From assembly GCA_937139155.1 (NCBI GenBank), contig CAKZPI010000036.1, forward strand, positions 62,001 to 126,000: 64,000 bases of DNA, given 5' to 3'. The translations under genes were made by a program, and so were the position numbers. Position 1 is the first letter of the stretch. Every line of letters begins with the position of its first letter. The notes beneath the pieces are model-generated. The model searched no databases and was not told where the DNA came from. It saw only the letters and a list, made by a program, of their open reading frames with translations. Origin of the DNA: an uncultured Flavobacteriales bacterium (GTDB lineage: Bacteria > Bacteroidota > Bacteroidia > Flavobacteriales > JBLHRE01). This document shows positions 27,564 through 37,931 of the stretch, one piece after another.

Positions 27564-30500
27564 TTAGAATGTGTCTAGGTCAACAGGACGCATCGCTCCG
27601 AACCATTTCAAGACACGCTCACCTGCATCTCCTCCATCGATGTGGAATAGGTAAAGCCCACTGGCAATTGGAATACCTGCCGCGTTCTTAAGATCCCATT
27701 CAACATTGGTTTGAGGATTGTCTTTGCTAATCTGACGAATCAGGGTACCATTCAGGGTATAAATCGAAATGGTACATTTTTCCGGAAGGTTGGTAATCTT
27801 CACTCGATTATCCAGCTGATCCGTTTCATACTCAGAGTAAGCGTAATAAGGGTTAGGAACCACTTGAATCAACTCCATCGAGTTTTCTTCAGCTGTAAGG
27901 TTGTTCGTTTGAACCCTTAGATCTTTGGTGTTAAAGGTGTATACATTCGGGTCGTTGGTACCACCTGCACATCCATCATACTCATCGTAAGGCTGAGAAA
28001 CTTGTAAAGTTACGGTCAAGTCATTGGTTAAAAGCTCCTTTCCAGTTTGAGCAATTGGAATAGAAACCCAATTAACTTGCTTGTAAATATTACGTTTTGC
28101 AGCATTAGGAGGATCTTGATTATTGGCGTTGAAGTCAACATAATGCGGGTTGTTGGTTTCATCATCACCTTCGTATTGCGAATTGAATACGTAGATGTAA
28201 TGACGTCCACCATTCCTTGCATTGGTTGATCTAACAGAACCATCAGAAACAAAAGTGTTTTCACTTGGGTTCCAAATCATATCATTTCCATTATCCTCTG
28301 TCATTCTAGAGTCTTCACCAAACATCATGTTTAGACGAATACCCTTATCAAGGTCAATGGCATAACCTGGGAACCAACCCCATCCGTTACCGGAAGTTGG
28401 GTTTCCATTCTTATCAACCGAAGTACCTGCGCGAAGGTTCATTTTCTTCACGTTTCCTTCCGTTTCATTATCATTCTCACCAAGCTCAATCACAGGAACA
28501 CGAGTCCATTTGGTCTTGTCATTGGTAAATACAACTTTGATTGAAGGAACGTCTTCAAGCTTATTCAAGGATTGGAAGTTAGCCCATGCTGGACCCCCAC
28601 CCCAAGAACCTGGGGCGCTTGTAGTATCAAATACATCCGTAGAAGTTAATCGATAAGGTGCCCAAGTACCTCCAAGTACATTCTCATATACTTGTTGGTC
28701 ATCAAGACCCACGTTATCGCCTTCATTTGAATTTGTACCAGACTTAATCCAGTTGAATGGATTCACAAGACCATCTGAGTCAGCCAAGAAATCAAGGTAA
28801 CGGTCAGTTGGTTCTTCGTAAGATAAGCTTGCTTTAAGGAAGCCATTTCCTTCTGATGGATTATCTCCAGGAGCTTCTGCTAGATTAACTTCAACAGAAA
28901 TTCCCCATTCAGAAATGATTTGCTCATTTGGCTCGCCAAGAGGACGATCCGAAGCAACGGTGTCATTGTTATCGGTATTGATCAATAACCAACCCGCATT
29001 TGCTCCTACACCATCCAATTCAAATCGGAAATCTGCATCAGGAACCATTAGAGGATCGATTACCTTGATGTTTACCGGACCAGCACCTGCTTTGTACGTA
29101 ATTTGATCAACACAGTAATCATCTACTAATTGTTCGATGGACTCATCGGTTAAGTCAACCGAAAAACCTCCATTTCCTTGACCTTTTACTCTAACCATAC
29201 TAGGTGTATCGCCATATTGGCTATTTTGAACGGTACCACCTGCTTCTGAGTTCACCATATGCGGTGTTCCCTTAACTACAGGAATAGAAAGACCTGTTGA
29301 ACCAAGTTTACGACTCGCCAAATAAGGTTTCTTCTGACCATCTAAAGCATTAGGGTCCTGCTGGTTATAATCTTTGTAGTTGTTGTGAGCATAAGCGATT
29401 ACATAGAAGTAATAGTCTTTATGATTCACCAACTTAGCATCACCAGATGCGAAAAGGTCTTGAGTAATCTTGAATGAATGACGAATTCCCTCATCCGAAC
29501 CGGTTACCATCAAGGTAGGAACGTTAGCGTTTAAGGATTGGTCAAACTCAAAGTTCACAAGATTTGCAATTCCATTCTCAATATCACATTGAGCGGCTAG
29601 CCTTACCAGGTCAGGATTACCAATATCACCAGCAGTAACGGTTGCGTCACGGAATTGGAAAATTTGGTAACCTTCAAAGGTATAGGTAGTATCACAATTA
29701 GGGTCAGACCCTGGGCAAATGATCAATGGATCTTCCTCATCGTAAGTCTCATATTGGTTGTTAGAATTCGGAGAGTTATTGGTCAAAATAAGCACCAATT
29801 CCTGATCCAATTCTTGGATGGTTACATCCGGAGCATCAGGACCTTCTACAACCTTAAAGCAATTGTCGAATAGTGCTTGAGCCTTATCGTCAGCCAATCT
29901 GGCCAATTCAACAGAAGCAAGGGCCCCTCCTTGAGTAGCTTTGGCCCAAACTACACCTGTTGTAATGTAGTTAACTGCACCAGGCTGTAAGGTAAATGGA
30001 CCTGCAGACTGAAGGAAACGACGGTCAGCTGGGGTATTTCCAGCAGTAGCTTCTGTCCAAGGAGCAGAGGCTACAGGAGCCCCAGGGGTTCCGCCTAGTC
30101 CCCAACCAATATCTTGGTCAGAATCACCAGGGAACATGAAATCACAAACTGGGTTGTTTTGGTCACGACCATCAGCACCGTAAGTAATGGGCACATTGTC
30201 TAACCAGAAACCACGAAGGTAATTGTAGAAGTCTGCTCCAACATTTGGATTACCATCAGGAGCGTTGTTCACGTTGTTATAGTACACATACTTGGCCATA
30301 ATGATTTGCTCACCTGGTTCATCAATGGTACCATCACGGTCGTTATCAACTCCATCACCAGCATCCGCAATTGGACCTTGGAAGAAGTCAACCCCAAGAG
30401 AAGGAGGGTTCACACCGTAACCGGTTGCTCCATCATCATCGTTGTCACCGTTATAAACATACCCAAGACCTCTTTCTACATCACAACCAACATAATCATC

Positions 30501-31409
30501 CTGGTAGTTCCCCAAATCTGGGTCAACCCACTGTCCGAAATAGCAATCGTTTACCACGAAAGAGGAACGGTTGATGATTTTGTACTGGTAAAAGGTCATG
30601 TTATTGATTTCGTCATTGGTAGCGAAACCAAATGCCTGAGCTCGGATTTCAAGACCAATGGCCTCTGCACCTGACTCAGTGTGGATATTACCTTTATCGT
30701 TAAATACCCACCAAAGGGTTTTGTCACCATAAAGACGATCTACACCTTGACAGTTTCCTCCGTCAAAGTCATAATATGGGTAATCCCCATCTTGTGGGTC
30801 GTACACATTATCCCCAGAGCGGTCATAAAACGGTGCCAATGGGTCTCCAAAAGGAGAAAAGGCTGGCCAGTTTTGAACAACCAAAGGAATGGATGAAGGA
30901 GCCTCAGCGTCGGGATCCTGATTATTTAGCGCATCTGAATAAGCCTTAATTGGCAAAACTTCAGGCTTAGAGATAGAATAATGTCTATCGTACTGATCAC
31001 AAATCCCCACATCCGTAGAAGCTGTGGTTGGATCTAGAGGACCAGGCCAGAAATCGTTTCCGGTCTGGCGATAGGTCATGGCTGCTACCTTAAGGTTTCC
31101 ACCACCGTCAATCCCGCCAATCCACAAAGAACCTGCGAAAAGTGAGTGTTTATCTGAACCTTTAGGAATTTCATATACTCCATTGTTCAGATCCCACCAC
31201 ATATCACCACCCGCAAGGATGGTAGTACGCACGTTGTTTACGTCAAGGTCTGTTTGAGCTGTTGCGGGCACACAATTAGAGGCCACCGCATACAAAGGGG
31301 ATTGCGATTGGTTTTCGGAGGCACCGTTTGGCACGTTTTCGCGAGCGAAAACGCTTCCGGTGACCCCCATCAAAGCAGCAACGAATGCATATTTGAGCTT
31401 ATGGTTCAT
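27564..31409 (-). CDS. Large secreted protein with T9SS-type C-terminal domain
   Basis: 1281 residues. Signal peptide at 1-22 (VAALMGVTGSVFA). The body is rich in Asp/Asn/Gly with stretches such as DAGDGVDNDRDGTIDEPGE that look like calcium-binding loops. The last ~95 residues resemble a T9SS sorting domain: VVPNPYYAYSEYETD, KCTISIYTLNGTLIRQIS and GIPIASGLYLFHI. It then continues with GERVLKWFGAMRPVDLDTF, longer than the usual K-rich end. Located between the TonB receptor and PorV-like gene with 24-26 bp gaps, clearly one operon. It is probably surface-exposed or released; its activity is unknown. Confidence 0.75.
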   Translation of the reverse strand: MNHKLKYAFVAALMGVTGSVFARENVPNGASENQSQSPLYAVASNCVPATAQTDLDVNNVRTTILAGGDMWWDLNNGVYEIPKGSDKHSLFAGSLWIGGIDGGGNLKVAAMTYRQTGNDFWPGPLDPTTASTDVGICDQYDRHYSISKPEVLPIKAYSDALNNQDPDAEAPSSIPLVVQNWPAFSPFGDPLAPFYDRSGDNVYDPQDGDYPYYDFDGGNCQGVDRLYGDKTLWWVFNDKGNIHTESGAEAIGLEIRAQAFGFATNDEINNMTFYQYKIINRSSFVVNDCYFGQWVDPDLGNYQDDYVGCDVERGLGYVYNGDNDDDGATGYGVNPPSLGVDFFQGPIADAGDGVDNDRDGTIDEPGEQIIMAKYVYYNNVNNAPDGNPNVGADFYNYLRGFWLDNVPITYGADGRDQNNPVCDFMFPGDSDQDIGWGLGGTPGAPVASAPWTEATAGNTPADRRFLQSAGPFTLQPGAVNYITTGVVWAKATQGGALASVELARLADDKAQALFDNCFKVVEGPDAPDVTIQELDQELVLILTNNSPNSNNQYETYDEEDPLIICPGSDPNCDTTYTFEGYQIFQFRDATVTAGDIGNPDLVRLAAQCDIENGIANLVNFEFDQSLNANVPTLMVTGSDEGIRHSFKITQDLFASGDAKLVNHKDYYFYVIAYAHNNYKDYNQQDPNALDGQKKPYLASRKLGSTGLSIPVVKGTPHMVNSEAGGTVQNSQYGDTPSMVRVKGQGNGGFSVDLTDESIEQLVDDYCVDQITYKAGAGPVNIKVIDPLMVPDADFRFELDGVGANAGWLLINTDNNDTVASDRPLGEPNEQIISEWGISVEVNLAEAPGDNPSEGNGFLKASLSYEEPTDRYLDFLADSDGLVNPFNWIKSGTNSNEGDNVGLDDQQVYENVLGGTWAPYRLTSTDVFDTTSAPGSWGGGPAWANFQSLNKLEDVPSIKVVFTNDKTKWTRVPVIELGENDNETEGNVKKMNLRAGTSVDKNGNPTSGNGWGWFPGYAIDLDKGIRLNMMFGEDSRMTEDNGNDMIWNPSENTFVSDGSVRSTNARNGGRHYIYVFNSQYEGDDETNNPHYVDFNANNQDPPNAAKRNIYKQVNWVSIPIAQTGKELLTNDLTVTLQVSQPYDEYDGCAGGTNDPNVYTFNTKDLRVQTNNLTAEENSMELIQVVPNPYYAYSEYETDQLDNRVKITNLPEKCTISIYTLNGTLIRQISKDNPQTNVEWDLKNAAGIPIASGLYLFHIDGGDAGERVLKWFGAMRPVDLDTF

Positions 31410-31435
31410 GGCTTTGTTTTTTCTTTCGTTGACTT

Positions 31436-34400
31436 TTAGAAATTAAGTTGTAAACCCAACCGCACACGACGTGGAATCGCGTAATTATTTGGGTTGTTGA
31501 TTTTGATCGAATAAAGATCAATAAACGCCTGTGGGTCAGTTTTAGAAGAGATTTCTTCTTGGGCTACCGCAGATGTTAAGTATCCGTCATCATCAGGGTT
31601 ACCTGTGAAACGGTAAACTGACTGTACGTTTTGTGCGTTAAGCAAGTTCTGTACCTGAACATATGCGTTCAAGCCCAGGGTCTTTTGCTTTCCATTTTCG
31701 TCTTCTTTCAGTACGATGGTGAAGTTTTTATCAAACTTAACATCCATTCTGAAGATCCATGGCAAACGAGAACCGTTGGTGGTACCTTTAAGTACTGGAC
31801 GCTGGTTGATACCGAAAGCTCCCATTTGAAGCACATTGCTTTGACGAGAGTACGGACGACCAGAGGCAGCAGTAACACGAACATTCATTCCTGAGTTTTC
31901 AAGAATTCGCTTGTTGCCAATCACCGGACCGTTGTAATCAGATCCAGAGAAGAAACGATAATCAACCGAACCATTGATGGTGTGACGTTGATCGTAATCC
32001 AATGGAAGAATTACACGAAGGTTAGGCTGACCGGTATTGATCAAACTCAGACCAGAGGTTGCACTTGATCCAGAACCATCTGCGAACTGTAAGGTATAAG
32101 ATGCGTTCAAAGAAACGTTTCCGGTACGGCGCATATCGTAAGCAACCGATAAACCTTTCACCGTACCGAAGTCGATGTTGGCATACGTAGTATACTGAAT
32201 AGGATACGCGAAAAGCACATTGGCCGCCTGAATCATATCACGAAGTTCACGATAGAAAGCAGACATGGTAATGGCCGAGGTCTGTGACAAACGCTGACGG
32301 AAACCGAACTCATAATCAATGGTTCTTTCCGGACGTAAGTTTGGATTGTTCAATACGCCACCTTGGTTGGTAATGAACATATAATCCGTTGGATCAAAAC
32401 GGCTAGCCGTAGTAGGACGCTGAGTAAGCACATCGTAGTGAGCAAAGAACTGGGCCTCATCCGAAATTGGGAATGAGAACGAGATACGAGGCATCACATT
32501 GATTTGTGGCTTATAGTCAGTAAATCCTGCTGAAGACAATTCTGCATCGGCATCCTGAAGGAAAGGAGTAACGTTACCATCATCACCTTTCAATAAGTCA
32601 GGATCTGAAACCTCATTACCTGCGGCATCATACCAGATATCTCCATCACGGAAACCGGTGATAGCCGTTGGGTTTTGATTTGAGTTTACATAAACTACAT
32701 AGTCCTCGCCAATGTTTGCAGGAATGTCACCAAGACCTGTTACTTCACCAGCTGATCTGGTTTCAAACAAAGAATATGGATCTTTCAATACAGGCTGGTT
32801 GGCATCAAAACGGTCAACCCGAACCCCTACATTAAATAATAGGTCACGGAAGTTGAATTTATCTTGAATGTAACCAGCAACATAAATAGGCTGGAAAGAG
32901 TTAATTGGACGGGTGTACTCACCATCGTCGTTTTGCTCATTGAAGAAATCATCTAGTGAAGGATTTCCTTCAAGCTTATCTCCTTTATGGTCGTACCCAT
33001 AATAAGCAACAAATGAGTTACCATCATTCAATAGTTCATCCGCTGAGAACATATCCATGCTAAATGTGCTTGGATCGTAGCTATCAATATCGATAAACTC
33101 CGTGCCGGTAACATCCATGCCTAGCTTGGCACGAAGGTTTTTATCAAAGTAGGATTGAGATTCAGCGTCGTACAAGCGATCGTAATTAATGGTATCTCCA
33201 TTATTATTAAAGGTGATCTGCATGTTTGAATCCAACTGAGTCAAGTGAAGGTTTGTAAGCTGACGAGCGATGGTCCATAATGGAACAGCTGAAACAGCAT
33301 ACAAACGGTCATCTCTTTGTTCAAACTCCATACCCACTTGGATGGCGTGCTTTCCAGCATCGGCAGAACCCATGGCTGTAATACGAGTTTGAGTATTATC
33401 GTTGACTTGGTAACCATTCCATTGGCGACCCGTGTTAAACCAAAGGCTATAAACGTCAGTAGGACGGTCACCATTACGAAGACCTCCATTCTGTTGAATG
33501 TTGAAAAGGTTTTCGTTTAGACCTGGATTCCGGTCAGTACCAACGGTTCCGAAGTAGTCTTCAGTATAAGCTTCAGTTGCAGGATTCACTCCTCCTGGAG
33601 TAAACTCTACCAAGGTATCTTGGAAACCAACCATTTCAACCCCGTTGAAAGGAAGCATTTGCCCGTTTACCATTACTGAGTCAGTACGTGGTACATATAC
33701 TCGGCGACGGTGGGTGTTGAACTCTCCTAAGTAACCATAATCAAAGAAGTTATCCGCATTGTCGCGGTCTTGCTGAATGGTAATACTTTTAGAGTAGTCA
33801 ACCTGAACGGTATAGAAAGCATTTTTCAAACCTGTTGCGGTTTCGCCCTCTTTAACCTCAGCATTTTTAAATGACTGCTGGAAACGTCCAAAAACTCTCC
33901 AGTCGTTATCAATTACCTGCGGATTGTTTTCAAAGTTGAAAAGAGAATAGGTGTATACATATGCATCACGATCTCTGTACAACCAGTTACCTCCAAGGGT
34001 AAAGTTGGTTGTTTTAGAAGGTTTAAAGTCAAATTTACCCGAAAGACGGAAAGTATTTCTCTGGGTGTTTAATTTGGCATTAACCTGCTCTAAGTCATCA
34101 AAGGTTACAAACTCCGAATTTCTAACAAACCCTTGTCCGATGGTAGACGGACGAAGTGGATCGTTTCTCAATTCCTCAAGTTTATCATCCTTTACTTTCC
34201 AAACGCCGATGGCAGATGGGTCAGGATCTTCCACTGATTCAATCTCCCCTGCTATGAAATACCCCAAAGTGGTAGTTTTTCTTCCGTCAATCTCTTTGGT
34301 CACAAGCGGACCCGAGATGTTGGCAGCAAAAAGATTGTAGTTGTAATCATTGGTAAGTTGCGAACTTAAGATCTCCGCACCCCCAAAGAATTCAGATGAA

Positions 34401-35074
34401 GGCCCTCTAGTAGTAATGGCAATAATACCACCGGTTGCATCTCCGTACTGAGCCGGAAGACCACCCGTAATAACCGTCATTTGGTCAATACTAGCTTGAG
34501 GAATGGAGGAAGAACCACGCACCTTAATACCATCAATATAGGTATCGGTACCTCCGGAACGCGAACCCCGGATGTTTACCGCATCCCCATCATCAGCCTG
34601 AACTGCACCAGCAGTTTGCGAGGCGATGGAAGCAACATCCCGTTGAGGAATTGCCTTGATGTCATCGTTGGTAACTGTTTTTCCTGATCCCTTATCAGGA
34701 TCAATCAATGGAACCACATACTCAACCACATCCACCTCGCCTAGCAGGTTCGCCTCGGTCTGAAGCTCTGCGTCGAGAGTTGTGATTTTGTTTGCAGTAA
34801 TAATTACCCCGTTAATGGTTTTCGTGGCATACCCTATATAAGAGATTTCCACCCGGTAGGTACCCGGAGTAATTGGTTTGATGGTATAATTACCATCAAA
34901 ATCGGTGGCCGTTCCATTTACAATCTCTTCACCAGATTTGATGACGACGTTTGCAGTTGGAATGGTCTCACCGGTTTGACCATCTGACACCGTTCCGGAT
35001 AGTGTTCCGGATTGTGCCCAAACCGTACCCGACAGACCTACGACTGTGAGTAAGGTGAGTAGTTTTCGTAGCAT
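31436..35074 (-). CDS. TonB-dependent receptor with carboxypeptidase-regulatory-like domain
   Basis: 1212 residues from the ATG at 35074; the open frame extends upstream without a better start. Signal peptide LRKLLTLLTVVGLSGTVWAQ. Residues about 20-105 are a CarboxypepD_reg-like domain (GTVSDGQTGETIPTANVVI), followed by the plug (NDDIKAIPQRDVASIAS; DAVNIRGSRSGGTDTYIDGI; GGLPAQYGDATGGII) and a 22-strand barrel ending PRRVRLGLQLNF. Probably imports or secretes something together with the next two genes. No SusD-like partner follows, so it is not a standard Sus pair. Confidence 0.92.
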   Translation of the reverse strand: MLRKLLTLLTVVGLSGTVWAQSGTLSGTVSDGQTGETIPTANVVIKSGEEIVNGTATDFDGNYTIKPITPGTYRVEISYIGYATKTINGVIITANKITTLDAELQTEANLLGEVDVVEYVVPLIDPDKGSGKTVTNDDIKAIPQRDVASIASQTAGAVQADDGDAVNIRGSRSGGTDTYIDGIKVRGSSSIPQASIDQMTVITGGLPAQYGDATGGIIAITTRGPSSEFFGGAEILSSQLTNDYNYNLFAANISGPLVTKEIDGRKTTTLGYFIAGEIESVEDPDPSAIGVWKVKDDKLEELRNDPLRPSTIGQGFVRNSEFVTFDDLEQVNAKLNTQRNTFRLSGKFDFKPSKTTNFTLGGNWLYRDRDAYVYTYSLFNFENNPQVIDNDWRVFGRFQQSFKNAEVKEGETATGLKNAFYTVQVDYSKSITIQQDRDNADNFFDYGYLGEFNTHRRRVYVPRTDSVMVNGQMLPFNGVEMVGFQDTLVEFTPGGVNPATEAYTEDYFGTVGTDRNPGLNENLFNIQQNGGLRNGDRPTDVYSLWFNTGRQWNGYQVNDNTQTRITAMGSADAGKHAIQVGMEFEQRDDRLYAVSAVPLWTIARQLTNLHLTQLDSNMQITFNNNGDTINYDRLYDAESQSYFDKNLRAKLGMDVTGTEFIDIDSYDPSTFSMDMFSADELLNDGNSFVAYYGYDHKGDKLEGNPSLDDFFNEQNDDGEYTRPINSFQPIYVAGYIQDKFNFRDLLFNVGVRVDRFDANQPVLKDPYSLFETRSAGEVTGLGDIPANIGEDYVVYVNSNQNPTAITGFRDGDIWYDAAGNEVSDPDLLKGDDGNVTPFLQDADAELSSAGFTDYKPQINVMPRISFSFPISDEAQFFAHYDVLTQRPTTASRFDPTDYMFITNQGGVLNNPNLRPERTIDYEFGFRQRLSQTSAITMSAFYRELRDMIQAANVLFAYPIQYTTYANIDFGTVKGLSVAYDMRRTGNVSLNASYTLQFADGSGSSATSGLSLINTGQPNLRVILPLDYDQRHTINGSVDYRFFSGSDYNGPVIGNKRILENSGMNVRVTAASGRPYSRQSNVLQMGAFGINQRPVLKGTTNGSRLPWIFRMDVKFDKNFTIVLKEDENGKQKTLGLNAYVQVQNLLNAQNVQSVYRFTGNPDDDGYLTSAVAQEEISSKTDPQAFIDLYSIKINNPNNYAIPRRVRLGLQLNF

Positions 35075-35252
35075 ACACCCATGTTTTAAGGTTACGTTAA
35101 CTTTTTCAAGTCCGTAAATATATAAAGTTTCCGCACCCAAGTGCAAAAACAATATTTTCTTTAAATCACAGGTCCGTTAAAGCCCCTAAGTAGTATTCAA
35201 TGCATTGCACACCAAGGGCTTAGAGGTTGGTATCAGGGACAAAACTTCTTTG

Positions 35253-35260
35253 TACCTTTG
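35253..35260 (+). promoter_or_regulatory. Probable -7 element
   Basis: TACCTTTG, TAnnTTTG consensus, 43 bp before the Rieske-like lipoprotein gene. A TTG at 35227 is slightly too far upstream for a standard -33. Confidence 0.4.
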
Positions 35261-35303
35261 TTCCGCTCACCGGAAAGACCCCTGTAATTCAACAGATAAG
35301 ACA

Positions 35304-35729
35304 ATGAAAACCTTCCTAAAAATTCTTGCCAGCTCAGGCTTATTTATACTCATTCTAAATGGATGTGAGGAAAATACCAGCCAAATTCCCCAGGTTCCGG
35401 TGAATCTATACTTGAACTTGAACAACCCAGAGTACTTTGACTTACAACCGGTGAATGGGTTTGTTTATGAGGAGGGTGGCTATCGGGGCATTGTGATTTT
35501 TCAAAGGGCCCAATCTGACTATGTAGCCTATGACCGGGCCAGCCCTTACGACCCCACAAATGATTGCGCTAAAATCTATGTGGATCAAACCCGCTTAATT
35601 GCCGTTGATAGTTGCAGTGGATCCGAATTTCAAATGTATGACGGCTCCGTCGTTAAGGGTCCGGCAGAATACCCCCTGAAAATGTATCAAACTTCTTTCG
35701 ACGGAAGCATACTATACATATATAATTAA
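35304..35729 (+). CDS. Lipoprotein with Rieske-like fold but lacking cluster ligands
   Basis: 141 residues from the ATG at 35304. Lipoprotein signal ending LILNGC (Cys21). The pattern AYDRASPYDP, then VDSCSGSEFQMYDGSVVKGPAEYPLKMY lines up with Rieske-type proteins (CxH ... CPxHGSxF ... GxxxxGPAxxPL). The ligand positions are occupied by Ser80/Tyr82 and Asp102/Ser105, so it should not bind a [2Fe-2S] cluster; Cys88 and Cys104 could form a disulfide instead. Single gene between two opposing operons. Fold assignment is by pattern and needs a structure prediction. Confidence 0.55.
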   Translation: MKTFLKILASSGLFILILNGCEENTSQIPQVPVNLYLNLNNPEYFDLQPVNGFVYEEGGYRGIVIFQRAQSDYVAYDRASPYDPTNDCAKIYVDQTRLIAVDSCSGSEFQMYDGSVVKGPAEYPLKMYQTSFDGSILYIYN

Positions 35730-35872
35730 GGTGTAGAGGGTACGAACCTCCTTAATCAAGTCTTATTAAAAGACGATCGTTTCATGTTTTGGATGTTTTC
35801 TCAAATTCATACAAATTCCCAAAATAGAACTTCAAGAAGGTTAAATCACTGATAAACAAAATATAACAGCAC

Positions 35873-35902
35873 AAAAAAAGGGCAGGTAAACCTGCCCTTT
35901 TT
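35873..35902. terminator. Bidirectional rho-independent terminator
   Basis: GGGCAGG (35880-35886), loop TAAA, CCTGCCC (35891-35897), flanked by A and T tracts. It serves both the lipoprotein gene and ahcY. The rest of the 192-bp gap shows no gene. Confidence 0.85.
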
Positions 35903-35921
35903 CAATTAGGTATCTTGTTTT

Positions 35922-37232
35922 TTAGTAACGGTAATACTCAGGCTTGTAAGGACCTTCAACTTTTACATCAATGTAATCCGCTTGATCTTGAGATAAAACA
36001 TCAAGTTCAACATTGATTCTTCCCAGGTGAAGTCTAGCCACTTTTTCATCCAAACGTTTAGGAAGAACGTAAACTTCATTCTTGTAATTCCCGTGGTTGG
36101 TCCATAATTCCAATTGAGCCAGGGTTTGATTTGTGAATGAATTTGACATAACAAAGGACGGATGCCCGGTGGCACAGCCTAAGTTCACAAGTCTTCCTTC
36201 AGCTAGCAGAATTATATCGTTTCCATTTACATTGTAAAGATCAACTTGAGGCTTAATTTCCTCGCGCGTATTGCCATGGTTGGTATTTAACCAAGCCACA
36301 TCAATTTCATTATCAAAGTGTCCGATGTTACAAACAATGGTTTTGTCACGCATCAATTCGAAATGCGGACCAGCGATGATGTCTTTATTACCCGTAGCGG
36401 TCACCACAATGTCGGCTTCCTTAACGGCATCCATCATTTTCTTAACCTCGAATCCATCCATAGCGGCTTGAAGGGCGCAAATTGGATCGATTTCAGTAAC
36501 AATTACTCGTGCACCTGCACCTCTTAGAGAAGCTGCAGAACCTTTACCTACATCACCATAACCAGCAACAACTGCCACTTTTCCGGCAATCATAACATCG
36601 GTAGCTCTACGAATGGCGTCTACTAAAGACTCTTTACATCCGTATTTATTGTCAAATTTAGATTTGGTAACCGAGTCGTTTACGTTGATGGCTGGCATAG
36701 GAAGAGTTCCTTTGCGCATTCTTTCATACAAACGATGAACACCTGTGGTAGTTTCTTCGCTTAAACCGCGAATGTCTTTTACCAATTCAGGGAAACGATC
36801 AAGGACCATATTTGTAAGATCGCCACCATCATCAAGAATCATATTCAAGGCCTTATCGCCTTCAAAGGCATGTAAGGTTTGCTCAATGCACCAGTCAAAT
36901 TCTTCATCGTTCATACCCTTCCAAGCAAAAACTGGAATTCCAGCAGCAGCAATTGCAGCGGCGGCGTGATCTTGGGTTGAGAAAATATTGCATGAAGACC
37001 AGGTCACCTCAGCACCTAATTCAACAAGGGTTTCAATAAGAACCGCCGTTTGAATGGTCATGTGAAGACATCCAGCGATACGGGCTCCTGATAAAGGCTT
37101 AGATTTGCCATACTCTTCGCGAAGAGCCATTAAGCCAGGCATTTCTGCCTCAGCCAAACGAATTTCTCTCCGACCGTAGTCAGCTAAGCTAATATCTTTT
37201 ACTTTGTACTTTAATTTTTCTTGTACTGCCAT
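35922..37232 (-). CDS. ahcY: Adenosylhomocysteinase
   Basis: 436 residues from the ATG at 37232. Hydrolyses S-adenosylhomocysteine to adenosine and homocysteine using bound NAD. Visible: [20 protein letters not shown], the [14 protein letters not shown] and [18 protein letters not shown] active-site segments with the catalytic Lys/Asp, the NAD-binding [20 protein letters not shown], and [20 protein letters not shown]. All conserved. Divergent to the phosphopantetheinyl transferase gene. Confidence 0.96.
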   Translation of the reverse strand: MAVQEKLKYKVKDISLADYGRREIRLAEAEMPGLMALREEYGKSKPLSGARIAGCLHMTIQTAVLIETLVELGAEVTWSSCNIFSTQDHAAAAIAAAGIPVFAWKGMNDEEFDWCIEQTLHAFEGDKALNMILDDGGDLTNMVLDRFPELVKDIRGLSEETTTGVHRLYERMRKGTLPMPAINVNDSVTKSKFDNKYGCKESLVDAIRRATDVMIAGKVAVVAGYGDVGKGSAASLRGAGARVIVTEIDPICALQAAMDGFEVKKMMDAVKEADIVVTATGNKDIIAGPHFELMRDKTIVCNIGHFDNEIDVAWLNTNHGNTREEIKPQVDLYNVNGNDIILLAEGRLVNLGCATGHPSFVMSNSFTNQTLAQLELWTNHGNYKNEVYVLPKRLDEKVARLHLGRINVELDVLSQDQADYIDVKVEGPYKPEYYRY

Positions 37233-37256
37233 TATTTGGTAATTATTTAGATTTTG

Positions 37257-37287
37257 CAAAGATAATTGATAGAATACTGAAACCCAA
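37257..37287 (-). promoter_or_regulatory. Promoter of ahcY
   Basis: Minus strand TATCTTTG (37257-37264) with a TTG 20 bases further upstream (37285-37287). The -33 part overlaps the start codon of the divergent phosphopantetheinyl transferase gene. Confidence 0.5.
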
Positions 37288-37931
37288 TGCCTGAACAAAC
37301 GGTTATAAGTCTAGGAAATAATACGGATTTTTTCTGTTGGCGGATTAGCGAGACCTTAGACTGGGGTTACAATCATATTGATTTGCTGCCTCAAGAAAAG
37401 AAGGAGTGGGAGGCTTTTCATCATGCCCGTCAAAGGGAATTGGTTTTTGTCCGTTGGGCAATTCAGTCGCTTTTTCCGGGTAAAAACATCATTTATGATG
37501 AGCATGGGAAGCCTTACCTTGAAGATAAATCCTTTGAAATCTCAATCAGCCATACCGATAATTTGGTAGGAATAGTACGTTCAGACCAGCCGATTGGAGT
37601 AGACATTGAGGCCCATTATAAAAAGTGTTCTCGGATTTACCATAAATTTTTACATCCATCTGAAAAATTACACCTAAAACCAGAGGATGAAGATGAATTG
37701 GGGGTAGCTTGGTGCTCAAAAGAGGCTATATATAAAGCCATTGGCACCAAAGGCACATTGTTCAGCGAACAAATTGTTTTGCCTACCTTAGCCAACCTTC
37801 AAGGCCCTCAAATAGGAATGGCCTTTTTGGAAGAAAAGAATTTTGAATTTGACCTTTACCATGGTTTCCTTGACGGGGTTCCTTGGGCGGTCGCAAGGCA
37901 GAACCAAGTTCATGAAGCCATTGGTATATGA
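37287..37931 (+). CDS. 4'-phosphopantetheinyl transferase superfamily protein
   Basis: 214 residues, the Sfp-type length. Transfers phosphopantetheine from CoA to a carrier protein. Conserved: [10 protein letters not shown] with Mg2+ ligands Asp106 and Glu108, and [14 protein letters not shown] with Glu146 and Lys150; [11 protein letters not shown] is the CoA-proximal segment. It heads a run of overlapping genes: its last 20 bp contain the start of the GGGP synthase gene. Whether the carrier is the fatty-acid ACP or a specialised one cannot be told. Confidence 0.9.
   Translation: MPEQTVISLGNNTDFFCWRISETLDWGYNHIDLLPQEKKEWEAFHHARQRELVFVRWAIQSLFPGKNIIYDEHGKPYLEDKSFEISISHTDNLVGIVRSDQPIGVDIEAHYKKCSRIYHKFLHPSEKLHLKPEDEDELGVAWCSKEAIYKAIGTKGTLFSEQIVLPTLANLQGPQIGMAFLEEKNFEFDLYHGFLDGVPWAVARQNQVHEAIGI

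Noticed and set aside
30306..30674. Long opposite-strand open frames in the 1281-residue cargo gene
   Set aside because: They arise from the Asp/Asn/Gly-rich composition of the real gene and have no protein-like features.
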